Shown: one piece after another, positions 36,560 to 45,298 of the stretch | Numbering within the stretch: position 1 is the first letter of the stretch | Layout: the number at the start of each line of letters is the position of its first letter | NCBI GenBank assembly: GCA_022824865.1 | Contig: JAJDZD010000021.1 | Span: 1-62,820 of the forward strand | DNA from: Chloroflexota bacterium | GTDB lineage: Bacteria > Chloroflexota > UBA11872 | DNA: 62,820 bases | Direction of reading: 5' to 3' | Notes under the pieces: generated by a model | Told to the model about the DNA's origin: nothing | Databases searched by the model: none | Seen by the model: only the letters and a program-made list of their open reading frames with translations | Made by a program: the position numbers and the translations under genes

Positions 36560-37672
36560 ATGACGCGGGCCGCCGTGATCGGTCTTGGGCGCGTGGCCAG
36601 CACGTGGGACGACGAGCGGAACAGGTACGACGGCTGGCCATTGCCACACGCCCACATCGGGTGCATGGCCGAGGTGCCGGAGATCGAAATCGTCGGCCTG
36701 TGCGACACGTGGGCCGAGCAGCGTGAGGCGGCCCGGATCAAGTGGGGTACCGACGCACTATTCGAAGACTATCGCGAGATGCTGGACAAGACCCGTCCGC
36801 AGATCGTCAGCGTGTGTACGTCAATGAGACCGCGCAAGGACATCATCCTGGAGATTGCGAACGGAAACTACGGAGTACGAGCGATCTGGGCCGAGAAGCC
36901 ACTCACGTACTCCCTCGCCGATGCCGACGAAATCATCGAGGCGGTCCGTAGCGCAAACATCACATTGGCGGTGAATTGCACGCATCGATGGCGGGACAGC
37001 TTCGTGCAGGCCCGCGAGATGATCGACGCGGGGTACATCGGGGATGTCGTGCACGTATCGGGGAACCTTGCCTGCGACCTTTCGCAAAACGGCAGTCACC
37101 TGATTACCCGCCTGACGATGTTTACTGACGCCCCCGTTGCCTGGGTGGCCGGCGAAGCGGTGTCAGACGAAGCGGTTAGCGGCGACGACGACTTTGCCGG
37201 CAACGGGTACTTCGTGTGCGAGAACGGCGTACGCGGATACTTTCAGGGCATGCGGACGGGCGGGCTGGAGATGACGTACGACATCACCGGTACCGAGGGA
37301 ATGTTCCGCTTCACGGAAGATGGGCTGATAGGGGATCTGTGGGTGTTCGAGAAGAGTCTCCCGGGCGAAAGGCGGCCGGCGCCGGCACGTCACATCCTGC
37401 GACCCGCGCAAAAGCCGCGAGCCACCGGGGTTCATGCACTTTATGACCTGTTGCACTGTATTGAGACCGGCGAAGACTCGCGGTGCCCGGGAGAAGATGC
37501 GCGTGAGGCTCTTGAAATAGCGATTGCGGTCCGAGAATCGCACCGGCAAGGGGGAGGCCGGGTTGACCTTCCGATCGAGGATCGGAGTCTCGGCATCGTG
37601 TCTCGCGAAGTTCTGGATCATCCGCTGCCGCGAGCTATCGAGACTGCGCGCGCAGCCGCGAGCCAGGGATAA
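36560..37672 (+). CDS. Gfo/Idh/MocA family oxidoreductase
   Basis: A 370-residue protein from ATG 36560; in-frame ATG 36539 and GTG 36524 lie upstream but add residues outside the fold. The nucleotide-binding region is TRAAVIGLGRVASTWDDE, followed by IEIVGLCDTWAEQREAA. The EKP catalytic lysine is in AIWAEKPLTYSLADAD, and LAVNCTHRWRDSFVQAREMI precedes the sheet domain. It is a paralogue of the next gene, with which it is probably co-transcribed (17 bp apart). The substrate is probably a sugar or cyclitol. Confidence 0.88.
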   Translation: MTRAAVIGLGRVASTWDDERNRYDGWPLPHAHIGCMAEVPEIEIVGLCDTWAEQREAARIKWGTDALFEDYREMLDKTRPQIVSVCTSMRPRKDIILEIANGNYGVRAIWAEKPLTYSLADADEIIEAVRSANITLAVNCTHRWRDSFVQAREMIDAGYIGDVVHVSGNLACDLSQNGSHLITRLTMFTDAPVAWVAGEAVSDEAVSGDDDFAGNGYFVCENGVRGYFQGMRTGGLEMTYDITGTEGMFRFTEDGLIGDLWVFEKSLPGERRPAPARHILRPAQKPRATGVHALYDLLHCIETGEDSRCPGEDAREALEIAIAVRESHRQGGGRVDLPIEDRSLGIVSREVLDHPLPRAIETARAAASQG

Positions 37673-37689
37673 GGGATGAGGACCAGCAG

Positions 37690-38847
37690 ATGGCCAGGTT
37701 GAAGGTTGCGGTCATCGGTCTTGGCCGTATCGCGAGCACCATCGACGACGAAATAGAAAAGTACGATGGCAACCACCTGCCCTACTCCCACATTGCGTGC
37801 TACCGGGCCGTTCCAGAGGTCGAAATCGTTGGACTGGCCGATACGTGGGAGGAACAACGTGAATCCGCCCGGCAGCGCTGGGGTTTGGACGCGCTCTATG
37901 CGGACTATCGGCAGATGCTGGAAGAAACGCGGCCGGACATCGTCAGCGTATGCACGTCGGCCAAACCTCGCGGAGCCATCCTTACGGCCATTGCCAACGG
38001 CGGCTATGGCGTAAAAGCCATTTGGGCCGATAAGCCAATCACGCTATCGCTAGCCGAGGCCGATGAAGCCATCGCTGCGTGTGCGAAGGCCGGCATCGCG
38101 CTGGCGGTCAATTGCACCCGCCGCTGGCGCGACGACTACCGGCAGGCCCTGGAATTACTCAACGACGGCGCTATAGGCGACCTGCTGTTCGTCCAGTCGA
38201 GAGCCCAGTGCGGTCTGTCGCACAACGGCAGCCACCTGATCACGACCCAAACGATGTACATGCCCGGTCGAGCTACGTCCCTGGTAGGCGAGGCCGATAT
38301 CGACGAAGCGCATCCGGACCATGACTTCGCCGGCAGTGCAGTTATTTCCTATCCCGGCCACGTCCGCGGTTACGTGCGAGGGTTCGCCAACGGGCCCGCC
38401 GAAAACTCGCATGACATCGTGGGTACCAAGGGCGCCATCCGGATCCTCCACGACGGCCGCGAGATTGACTTGTGGATCCAGGAACCAGGGGCCGACAACT
38501 TTGCGAGCCAGAAGGGCCTGGGGGCGTTTGGCCGCCGCTTCTTTCCACCGCCGCGCAGACGCCGGAGCGGCGGCGTAAACGCGATCTACAACCTTCTCGA
38601 CTGCATCGAGACCGGCGACGCGCCCCATTGCAGCGGCGAAGACGCCAGGGAAGCCCTGGAAATCGCCATTGCCATCCGGGAATCCGAACGCCGGCGAAAC
38701 CTCCCCGTCGAGCTTCCCCTGCCAGATCGCAGTCTCAAGATCATTTCCACCGAAGTCGTCCGCAGTGAAGTGCCGCGAGCGATCCTGCGCCAGCGCGAGG
38801 GGATGTCCGCCGCCGATTGGAAGCGATGGCAATCGCAGCGGGCCTAA
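37690..38847 (+). CDS. Gfo/Idh/MocA family oxidoreductase
   Basis: A 385-residue paralogue of the preceding gene, colinear with it throughout. The shared features are VIGLGRIASTIDDE, VEIVGLADTWEEQRESA, the catalytic lysine in AIWADKPITLSLAEAD, LAVNCTRRWRDDYRQ and the C-terminal HCSGEDAREALEIAIAIRES. Two adjacent paralogues may form a hetero-oligomer or act on successive intermediates, for example oxidation and re-reduction of a keto-sugar. It is followed convergently by an epimerase gene. Confidence 0.88.
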   Translation: MARLKVAVIGLGRIASTIDDEIEKYDGNHLPYSHIACYRAVPEVEIVGLADTWEEQRESARQRWGLDALYADYRQMLEETRPDIVSVCTSAKPRGAILTAIANGGYGVKAIWADKPITLSLAEADEAIAACAKAGIALAVNCTRRWRDDYRQALELLNDGAIGDLLFVQSRAQCGLSHNGSHLITTQTMYMPGRATSLVGEADIDEAHPDHDFAGSAVISYPGHVRGYVRGFANGPAENSHDIVGTKGAIRILHDGREIDLWIQEPGADNFASQKGLGAFGRRFFPPPRRRRSGGVNAIYNLLDCIETGDAPHCSGEDAREALEIAIAIRESERRRNLPVELPLPDRSLKIISTEVVRSEVPRAILRQREGMSAADWKRWQSQRA

Positions 38848-38961
38848 CGGCCGAGCTCTAGCGACAGGCCATGCAAGGACCGCACAGACGCAGGACGCAT
38901 TTCACCGTCCCGGATTCAAACAGTCCAGACTCGCGGAGTCGGAGACGTCGCGCTTCGTTCT

Positions 38962-39774
38962 CTACTCGTCATACTCCAGGTAGTTAAAGACATCGGATGA
39001 GCTGGCTGGAATCCACCCAAGTTCTCGCTTTGCCGGAGCCGTGTCTCGCCAGCGCCAGCGGTTTTCGGAAATAGCATCAAATATGCGGTAGCGCATATCG
39101 TCCGGGGCGCTGAGGCACTTGTCGATCATTTGCGTGGTGTCCGTATGACTCAAGTAGCCCGAGAACTGCCGACGTGTTACGGGGCGATCGGAGGCCGAGA
39201 CGTTGCCAAGACGGATAACGACGACAGACATATCGTAGTTGTCGGCGAAGTAACGCGCGCAAGCTTCCCCAAACAGCTTTCCAACGTGATACGGGCTGGT
39301 TGGGCGAGCAGCCCAGTCCGATGTCACCTTAGGCCACACGGCGGGAACTTCCTCAAATCGACCTTCCGATATCAGCGCATACGGTGAATTCTCGTCCCGT
39401 TCGTAGCCGTTCATCGTGCCGCCGGTACTCATAAACACGACCCTCGATACAGCGGCTTCCTGCGCGGCCCTAAAGACGTTTACCGTGCCATTAACGGTGA
39501 TCGCCATCGTGCGACCCCAGCAGTCATCACAAGCGCGAGTTCCGCATGGGCAGTTAATGTCATCCGTATAGGCTGCAAGATGGAGCACCTTGTCGATATT
39601 CTTAAATGCAGGACGGATTGATCCCAGGTCTGAGATGTCAGCCTGGATGCACGGGACTTCCGAAACAGGGCGTCGGTTAAGTGCTGTGAATTCGTACCGG
39701 TCACGCAGGGCCTCGACCGTGAGTCCACCAACCAAGCCACTGGCACCAGTAATCAAGACTTTCTCTTTAGCCAT
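38962..39774 (-). CDS. NAD-dependent epimerase/dehydratase (extended SDR)
   Basis: A 270-residue extended short-chain dehydrogenase. The nucleotide motif is LITGASGLVGG (residues 6-16). VLHLAAYTDD gives the adenine-pocket segment, and the active site is S in FMSTGG plus YHVGK (Tyr and Lys). A short cysteine-rich insert, INCPCGTRACDDCWG near residue 75-90, is unusual for the family and could bind a metal. It lies convergent with the paired oxidoreductases, so it may work on the same sugar or polyol. The substrate is unknown. Confidence 0.88.
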   Translation of the reverse strand: MAKEKVLITGASGLVGGLTVEALRDRYEFTALNRRPVSEVPCIQADISDLGSIRPAFKNIDKVLHLAAYTDDINCPCGTRACDDCWGRTMAITVNGTVNVFRAAQEAAVSRVVFMSTGGTMNGYERDENSPYALISEGRFEEVPAVWPKVTSDWAARPTSPYHVGKLFGEACARYFADNYDMSVVVIRLGNVSASDRPVTRRQFSGYLSHTDTTQMIDKCLSAPDDMRYRIFDAISENRWRWRDTAPAKRELGWIPASSSDVFNYLEYDE

Positions 39775-40000
39775 CTCCGGGACTCCCGACTCTAGTCAAG
39801 GTCATTCTAACGAGCGGGCCGAGTTTCGGTCCGGCTTGCCGCGCGCTCGAGAGCACCCGGCATCTCAGAGAAGTCGTGTCACGCGGCCAATCGGCTCGGT
39901 TGGCGGCGAGGCCGCGCCAGCGACCGGTGCGTTCGGCCCGACGACGCGCCGCAGCGCGACCAGCGGCTCGACGTCTGCGCGCGGGAATCGAGTGGCCTCG

Positions 40001-40042
40001 CTACAATTGCTGCGACGGCCGGATAATTCAGAGACGAATCTC
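40001..40042 (+). promoter_or_regulatory. conserved leader upstream of small lipoprotein
   Basis: Counterpart of the element at 36169-36210, with matching blocks CTACAATTGCT, CGACG, GGATAATTCAG and CTCATGG. The TACAAT box is at 40002-40007. Conservation stops soon after the start codon and resumes at the QRRRF region of the protein. Confidence 0.5.
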
Positions 40043-40258
40043 ATGGGCAGCGGGAGAAGCGACTCGCAATCGGCCACCAGGTCGACCGCCGTGCAGCGCC
40101 GGCGGTTCCTGGTCTTGCTGGGGACGTCCCTGGGTTCGGTGGGATTAGCCGCGTGCGGTGGCGGCGATGGCGCAATGGCGACGCCGACGCCCTTCGCGTT
40201 TCCCGGCACCAAGCCGGGTCACGACGCCTGCGTGGCGAACTGCTCCGGAGGTCGCTAG
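40043..40258 (+). CDS. small Tat-type lipoprotein with PTPFAFPGT motif
   Basis: A 71-residue product from ATG 40043. It has a variable N-terminal 17 residues, QRRRFLVLLGTSLG (Phe22), and lipobox GLAACG with C38. The mature part is a 34-residue tail, GGDGAMATPTPFAFPGTKPG, ending HDACVANCSGGR with two cysteines spaced three residues apart. It is homologous to the gene at 36211 and to the broken copy 131 bp downstream. It was identified by internal comparison only. Possible roles include a membrane-anchored peptide partner of the neighbouring binding proteins or a secreted signal; neither is shown. Confidence 0.72.
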   Translation: MGSGRSDSQSATRSTAVQRRRFLVLLGTSLGSVGLAACGGGDGAMATPTPFAFPGTKPGHDACVANCSGGR

Positions 40259-40388
40259 CCGCACCGTTCAACCTTCGACGATTGACGGTGGAGTCCATGA
40301 GCGGCCGGGTGGCCGTGCGGCGGCAGTCAGTCTTCGCGTTTAGCCACCAGCGAGATGGCATCGCCGAAGAGTCGAGGGGGCGAATCGC

Positions 40389-40592
40389 ATGGACACGAGG
40401 CGTGGCGACGGGCGAGGAATGCCTGAGTAGAACGGCCGGAAGCGCCGGCAGTTTCAGTCTTTACTCGGGATGGTTCTGTTGTCCGCCGGCTCAGTCGCTT
40501 GCGGTGACGGAGGTAAGGCAGACGCAACGCCAACGCCGTTCGCGTTTCCGGCTACCAGGCCAGGTCACGACTCCGAATCGGGGCGGCGGTAG
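40389..40592 (+). pseudogene. small Tat-type lipoprotein, broken by in-frame TAG
   Basis: Read from ATG 40389, the frame gives 13 residues, a TAG at 40428-40430, then RKRRQFQSLLGMVLLSAGS and VACGDGGKADATPTPFAF, ending PATRPGHDSESGRR. Arg19-Arg20 and Phe22 fall at exactly the same positions as in the intact genes at 36211 and 40043, so the stop sits inside a full-length copy. The C-terminal cysteines of the relatives are missing. A restart at ATG 40470 would lose the arginine motif. Confidence 0.7.
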
Positions 40593-40668
40593 GCACAGAG
40601 TTCAACCGATCGATCAGCGGTCAAGCCGAAGAGCGGCCGCTGAACCGCCGTCATTCTGACGATTCAGC

Positions 40669-41667
40669 CTAGGCGCAGACGGGTTCGGTACCGCGCCAGC
40701 GGATGATGAAGTCATCTGGGTGGGCGGCCAGACGATCCCGGGCGTCGTACCAGAGCCGGGCCCAGGCCTCGGGGTCTCGAAGCTCGCTGGCGGGATCGCC
40801 GCGACTCCGCGCCACGAAGTCGGGAAACGCCGGACGGCCGCTGGGCTGGCCCGTGGGGTTGTACCGCAGGTCCAGGCTCCAACGGCAGTGGTCGCTGAGG
40901 TTGGGAAGGGAGTCATGGCAGGTGTACCTGGTCATGAGGATTACGTCGCCCGGCTGGGTTGGCACGGGGGTTATTCGATCCACTTCCAGAAGCACGTCGG
41001 GAATGGCGACATGTGGGGGCGCGCAGTGGATTCGCAGGGCGTCGCGATGGCTTCCCGGGATGACGCGCAGGCAGCCGTTCTCGATCGTTGCCTCCGAGAG
41101 CGAGATCCAAACGGTGAGCATGTCGGTTGCGTCGGCCACGGGATCGACCGCGGCGTTGTCCTGGTGCCAATTGGTGGCGCGCACCAGGACGTGATTGGCG
41201 CCCTCCGGGAGTGCGTGTTCGGGCGGCTTGATGCGCACATGCTGAACCGGATTGGACGTGATCTCGGGGCCGATGATGGACTCGACCAGATCGAGAACGC
41301 GGTCGTGCCTGAGCACGTCGAAGACTGCCGGTCCGAGCCACATGGGCGTGTCGTGCGTGGTTCCGCGACTGGGCAGGCAGCAGTCGAAATTGCTGGCGAA
41401 GTCGCGCCCGGTCTCCTGGTAGATGCGAACCATGCGGTCGCTGAAGTTCAGTTCGTCGTACGGCGAGGCGATCTCGCCCAATTGGTGAAGGTCGTGCGCC
41501 AGGCGGTCGAGCACGCCTTCGTACTCGGCAATCAGAGGATCGATGGATTCCGCCGGGTCGAGCACGCCTCTGACCAGGAGGTAGCCATCACGCTCGAAGT
41601 GACGTAGCTGGTCGGCCGTGAGGAAGTGGTTGCCAGTCTCGGTCTGATCGGTGACGACCTGGCTCAT
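40669..41667 (-). CDS. phytanoyl-CoA dioxygenase (PhyH) family protein
   Basis: A 332-residue Fe(II)/2-oxoglutarate oxygenase and close paralogue of the gene at 34941-35936. The metal triad is WHQDNA (His, Asp) and the distal His in YTCHDSLPN; the 2-oxoglutarate arginine lies in CRWSLDLRYNPTGQP. The start ATG 41667 is preceded by GAGGAGATATCCG and gives MSQVVTDQTETGNHF, matching the paralogue; the longer frame to 41745 has no such support. The substrate is unknown. Confidence 0.9.
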   Translation of the reverse strand: MSQVVTDQTETGNHFLTADQLRHFERDGYLLVRGVLDPAESIDPLIAEYEGVLDRLAHDLHQLGEIASPYDELNFSDRMVRIYQETGRDFASNFDCCLPSRGTTHDTPMWLGPAVFDVLRHDRVLDLVESIIGPEITSNPVQHVRIKPPEHALPEGANHVLVRATNWHQDNAAVDPVADATDMLTVWISLSEATIENGCLRVIPGSHRDALRIHCAPPHVAIPDVLLEVDRITPVPTQPGDVILMTRYTCHDSLPNLSDHCRWSLDLRYNPTGQPSGRPAFPDFVARSRGDPASELRDPEAWARLWYDARDRLAAHPDDFIIRWRGTEPVCA

Positions 41668-41784
41668 GACGGATATCTCCTCACTTCGCGGGCCCCTTTC
41701 AGACCCACCGGCGAACCCGGCGTCGCCGCAGGGAAAACGTAGCACGACGCGGCGCCAGGCAGCGCCCGCACCGCTTCCGAAACG

Positions 41785-41820
41785 CCGACCGGCCGAAGCC
41801 CGAAGGCGTCGGCCGGTCGG
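41785..41820 (-). terminator. hairpin terminator after solute-binding protein gene
   Basis: Perfect 12-bp arms CCGACCGGCCGA/TCGGCCGGTCGG with a 12-base loop, followed on the minus strand by CGTTTCGG, lie 32 bp beyond the stop of the minus-strand solute-binding protein gene. Confidence 0.6.
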
Positions 41821-41851
41821 TGCGCGGCACGCACAACGCGTCCCTTCGAAT

Positions 41852-43411
41852 CTAGCTGGGCAGCGTCTTTATGTAGGCCTCGTAGGCGTCGTAGTCCTCC
41901 TTGGTCGCCTGCAGGACCTTGTCGGACGTGGTGACCATGCGCTCGATGCTCTGCTCGGCGGTTTCCTCGCCGGCGAAGCCGGGATCGGCGGCGCCCCACC
42001 AGGCCGCCCATTCCCACCAGTGCGGGTGTGCGCCCTGCCAGTTGCGCTGATCGTCGCGCTCACGCATGAGCTTGATGTGCAACGTGCCGTAGTTGTCCGG
42101 CGGCGGCGCGTTGATCACGTCGCCGTCATAGATTTCCTTGAGCACCGGAGTGCTGCCCTTGTCGATGGCGATGCGCTCCTGGACGACGGGTCCCGCCATG
42201 AAGAGCAGCCACTCGATGGCTTGCTCGGTGCTGCCGGCATTGCCCGCCGCGTTCGTTACGGCGTGCGGCTGGCCGATGTATGAGCCCGGGATCTGCCCTC
42301 GCGGTCCTTCAGGGGGCACGATGAGCCCCCAGTGGAACCGGTCTTTGATGCGGGCCACATTTCCGCCGACGCCGCCGTTGTGCCAGCCGTAGAGGACTTT
42401 CCCGGCCGAGAACGGGTCGCCAAACTCACCAGAGAACTCGCCGGCATCCGAAGGCGGGAAGGCGTATTTGTCCTTGTGAATGGAATCAATGGCCAGCTGA
42501 TAGCCCTTGTCGCCGCCTTCGTCGAAGCACTCGAGGTGCAACCCGTCGGCGCTGCGGAAGTGCCTGGTTCCGGTGTCGCTGAGGCCGAAGACCCAGCCAC
42601 CCCAGGTGAGGGCGGGATGGACGTGCATCCACTTGCCCCACTCGCCGGCCTCGGCATCGGTGGCTTTCATCGCGGTTTCGACGAAGTCGGTGGTAAGACC
42701 GAAGCTGCCCTCAGAGGGCTCGGGGATGCCTTTCGCCTCAGCCATGTCGTAGTTGAAGATGAGGCCGGTGCATGCACCCTGGTAGGTCATGCCGAACTGC
42801 GGACCCTCAATGGGCTTGTTGGTTGGGGCCGGGATCGTGTTGAAGAAGTTGACCGTGTATTCATCGGCCGAGAACCACCAGCGCGAGGGATCCCAGTCCG
42901 AGTGCTTGCGCATTTCTTCGTTGATCTGCGTGAAGCCTCCAGGCTGAATCCACTGATTGACGAAGCCCGCGTCGAGCAGCGCAATTTCGGCTTGCGTTCC
43001 GGCCGTCATCTGGATTCCGAAGGCTTCCTGGTAATCCCCACCCTGAGGCTCGAACTTGATGGGAATGTGGGGGTATGCCTTGGCAAACTGCTCAAGCGCC
43101 CACTTCATCGCCGTACCCCGCGGACCGGAGGTGTGGTCATGGGCCACCCGAATGATGGCGGTCACGGCCTGCGGCGCAGCCTGAACCTCTACGACTTTCT
43201 CGACGACCTTCTCCACTTCCTTGGTTACGACCTTCTCAACTTCCTTGACAACCTCCTGCGTGACGACCTTCTCGACCTCAACTTCCTTGATGACTTCAAC
43301 GACCTGGGTCTCACCGCAGGCGGCCAGGGCCACGGCGGCGCTCGCACCTATAGCGCCGGAGCCAACCAATTTCAGTATTGACCGTCTGCTCATGTGCCTC
43401 TTGCGGTCCAT
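41852..43411 (-). CDS. stalked extracellular solute-binding lipoprotein
   Basis: A 519-residue lipoprotein from ATG 43411, preceded by GGGGAGGGG. The leader MSRRSILKLVG is a near-perfect twin-arginine motif, with lipobox VALAACG (C32). A stalk of EVEKVVTQEVVKEVEKVV-type repeats spans about residues 35-68. The binding domain follows, with HDHTSGPRGTAMKWALEQF, IKDRFHWGLIVPPEGPRG and a C-terminal half matching the other members. It is divergent from the propeller hydrolase gene, which may process its ligand. No permease or ATPase genes lie nearby. Confidence 0.9.
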   Translation of the reverse strand: MDRKRHMSRRSILKLVGSGAIGASAAVALAACGETQVVEVIKEVEVEKVVTQEVVKEVEKVVTKEVEKVVEKVVEVQAAPQAVTAIIRVAHDHTSGPRGTAMKWALEQFAKAYPHIPIKFEPQGGDYQEAFGIQMTAGTQAEIALLDAGFVNQWIQPGGFTQINEEMRKHSDWDPSRWWFSADEYTVNFFNTIPAPTNKPIEGPQFGMTYQGACTGLIFNYDMAEAKGIPEPSEGSFGLTTDFVETAMKATDAEAGEWGKWMHVHPALTWGGWVFGLSDTGTRHFRSADGLHLECFDEGGDKGYQLAIDSIHKDKYAFPPSDAGEFSGEFGDPFSAGKVLYGWHNGGVGGNVARIKDRFHWGLIVPPEGPRGQIPGSYIGQPHAVTNAAGNAGSTEQAIEWLLFMAGPVVQERIAIDKGSTPVLKEIYDGDVINAPPPDNYGTLHIKLMRERDDQRNWQGAHPHWWEWAAWWGAADPGFAGEETAEQSIERMVTTSDKVLQATKEDYDAYEAYIKTLPS

Positions 43412-43746
43412 GGGCCCCTCCCCCTGCGAACACACGACACCCGGCCACGCCTCGTGGCCACATATCGCCGACTCCAGACTCCGAGGAAATGATGCGGCAC
43501 CGAAACTCTCGGCGTCAAGAATCTCGATATCGAAGCCCTTGCACCCGAAGGCGGTCGAAAGGAGTCAAACCTCAAGTGCATCCTCGAGCGGCAAGCGGCA
43601 GCTGTCGCTATCGCCTCGGCCAGCGGGCTCATCGAGCGAAGCCTTCGCGACTTGGGACATTTTCGATCTGGAACAGTGCCCTGGAACTGGTCTGCTAGAT
43701 TCGCGCGCCGTCGCCAGGGTGCCGCGGCGGAGCGCGCGAGGATGAG
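43412..43746. other. 335-bp divergent intergenic region
   Basis: Between the divergent solute-binding protein and propeller hydrolase genes. GAGGATGAG precedes the hydrolase ATG. I see no gene, clear promoter pair or repeat in it. Confidence 0.5.
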
Positions 43747-45273
43747 ATGGCTTTCTCGTTTCCGACGGGCGTAGAGCGGCGGACCGACTGCCTCTCGATG
43801 ATCCTGGGCGAAGACATCGCCGAGCAGGAGATGCTGGCCTGGCGGCTGGAGCCGGGCGAACTGGACCCAAACAATCCGCTGGTGACGCCGGCGAGGCCGT
43901 GGGACAGCGGTTCGGTGTTCGCGCACGGGACGTTTGCGCATGACCCGATTGACGGGTTGTGGAAGGCGTGGCACGTCTCGACGCCGCTGACGACTGAGTA
44001 TTTCGAGAATTTCCGGCGGGTGACGCACCTGGTCTCGGAAGACGGGGTGGAATGGACGCGTCCGGAATTGGACCTGTGTCCGCAGCCGGGTTACCCGCGC
44101 ACGAATATCCTGCTGGACTTCGATTCGGGCGGGCCGAGCAATTACAGCTCGGTGATGATCGACCCGGAGGCGGAGGCGGAGCGGCGCTACGAGATGTTCG
44201 TGATGCGCGACCCTGGCAACACGGTGGCTGGGAGTCCGGGGTTCGTTCGCGGATTGCCGCCGCCTCCGCCTGGCCAGACGCATGCGCGGGGGATGTACCG
44301 GTATTTCTCGTCGGACGGGATCAACTGGACGGTGAGCGAGGGTCCGGTGCTGGAAGTGGCGGTGCCGGGGGTGCGGCTGGTGATTCCGTACGAGAACCCG
44401 AAGCACACGGCGGATACGACGTATATCTTTCGCGAGCCCGACGGCACGTACATGGCGACGCACAAGCTGGGCGAGCCGGCGCATCCGGGCGGGCTGGTGC
44501 CGTACGACATTTTCGCGGAGGGCCGGCGGGTGATGGCGCGGCGCACGAGTCCGGACGGGTCGAACTGGAGTCCGTTCGAGACGATCATCCAGCCGGATAT
44601 CTATGACCCGCAGGACATCCAGATCATGGAGTTGTGCGTGACGCCGGTGCGGAGCGGGTACCTGGGGGTGATCGGGATTTACCTGAATCGCACGCAGACG
44701 ATGGAGCTGCACCTGGGCGGGAGCGCGGACGGGCGAATCTGGGACCGGCGGGTGCGGCTGCCGGCGGTGTCGACGGGCGCGCTGGGCGACTACGGGGGCG
44801 GGATGCTGTGGCCTTCGCACAACCTGATCGAACACGCCGGTCGGCACTATATGTACTTCTCGGCGACGGAGGGGTTGCACGGCGACCCGGCGTCGAAGAG
44901 TCCTTCGATCTGGCCGTTCTTTTCGGCGATCTGCCGGGCCAGTTGGGCGGTGAACCGGTACTGGGCGGCGGTTTCGGGTCCGGGCGGGGACGTGGTGGGG
45001 ACGCTGACGACGCATCCGTTGCCAGTGGGCGGGAAGCAGTTGATCCTGAATGCGGCGACTTCGACGGTGACGGAAGGGATGTTGCAGGCGGAGTTGCTGG
45101 ATCCGGACGGGAACGTGGTGGAAGGCTTCAGCAAGGACGACTACATCCCGTGGCAGGGGGATAGCACGTCGGCGACGGCGCGCTGGACCGGCGGGACACG
45201 GTGTCCGCTGGAGGAGTGCGCGGTGCGGTTTTACCTGGAGCGATCGCGCCTGTACGGGTACGCGTGGGAGTAG
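43747..45273 (+). CDS. glycoside-hydrolase-like beta-propeller protein
   Basis: A 508-residue protein. Repeated propeller-blade motifs are visible: LWKAWHVSTPL, VSEDGVEWTRPELDL, YFSSDGINWTVSEGP, TSPDGSNWSPFET and GSADGRIWDRRVRLP, each a SxDGxxW turn. These resemble GH32/GH43/GH130-like five-bladed hydrolases and the paralogue at 15168-16670. The C-terminal about 100 residues look like a beta-sandwich. No signal peptide is seen. It is followed 25 bp later by a penicillin-acylase-family gene in the same orientation. Codons end strongly in G. The exact family and substrate are unknown. Confidence 0.6.
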   Translation: MAFSFPTGVERRTDCLSMILGEDIAEQEMLAWRLEPGELDPNNPLVTPARPWDSGSVFAHGTFAHDPIDGLWKAWHVSTPLTTEYFENFRRVTHLVSEDGVEWTRPELDLCPQPGYPRTNILLDFDSGGPSNYSSVMIDPEAEAERRYEMFVMRDPGNTVAGSPGFVRGLPPPPPGQTHARGMYRYFSSDGINWTVSEGPVLEVAVPGVRLVIPYENPKHTADTTYIFREPDGTYMATHKLGEPAHPGGLVPYDIFAEGRRVMARRTSPDGSNWSPFETIIQPDIYDPQDIQIMELCVTPVRSGYLGVIGIYLNRTQTMELHLGGSADGRIWDRRVRLPAVSTGALGDYGGGMLWPSHNLIEHAGRHYMYFSATEGLHGDPASKSPSIWPFFSAICRASWAVNRYWAAVSGPGGDVVGTLTTHPLPVGGKQLILNAATSTVTEGMLQAELLDPDGNVVEGFSKDDYIPWQGDSTSATARWTGGTRCPLEECAVRFYLERSRLYGYAWE

Positions 45274-45298
45274 AGCCATAGCCATCGACTCGCTGGAG

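Noticed and set aside
40720..41607. 295-codon open frame on the plus strand
   Set aside because: Antisense to the PhyH gene, whose metal triad is conserved in two other copies.
42332..43381. 349-codon open frame on the plus strand
   Set aside because: Antisense to the stalked solute-binding protein gene; its repeats only mirror the stalk.
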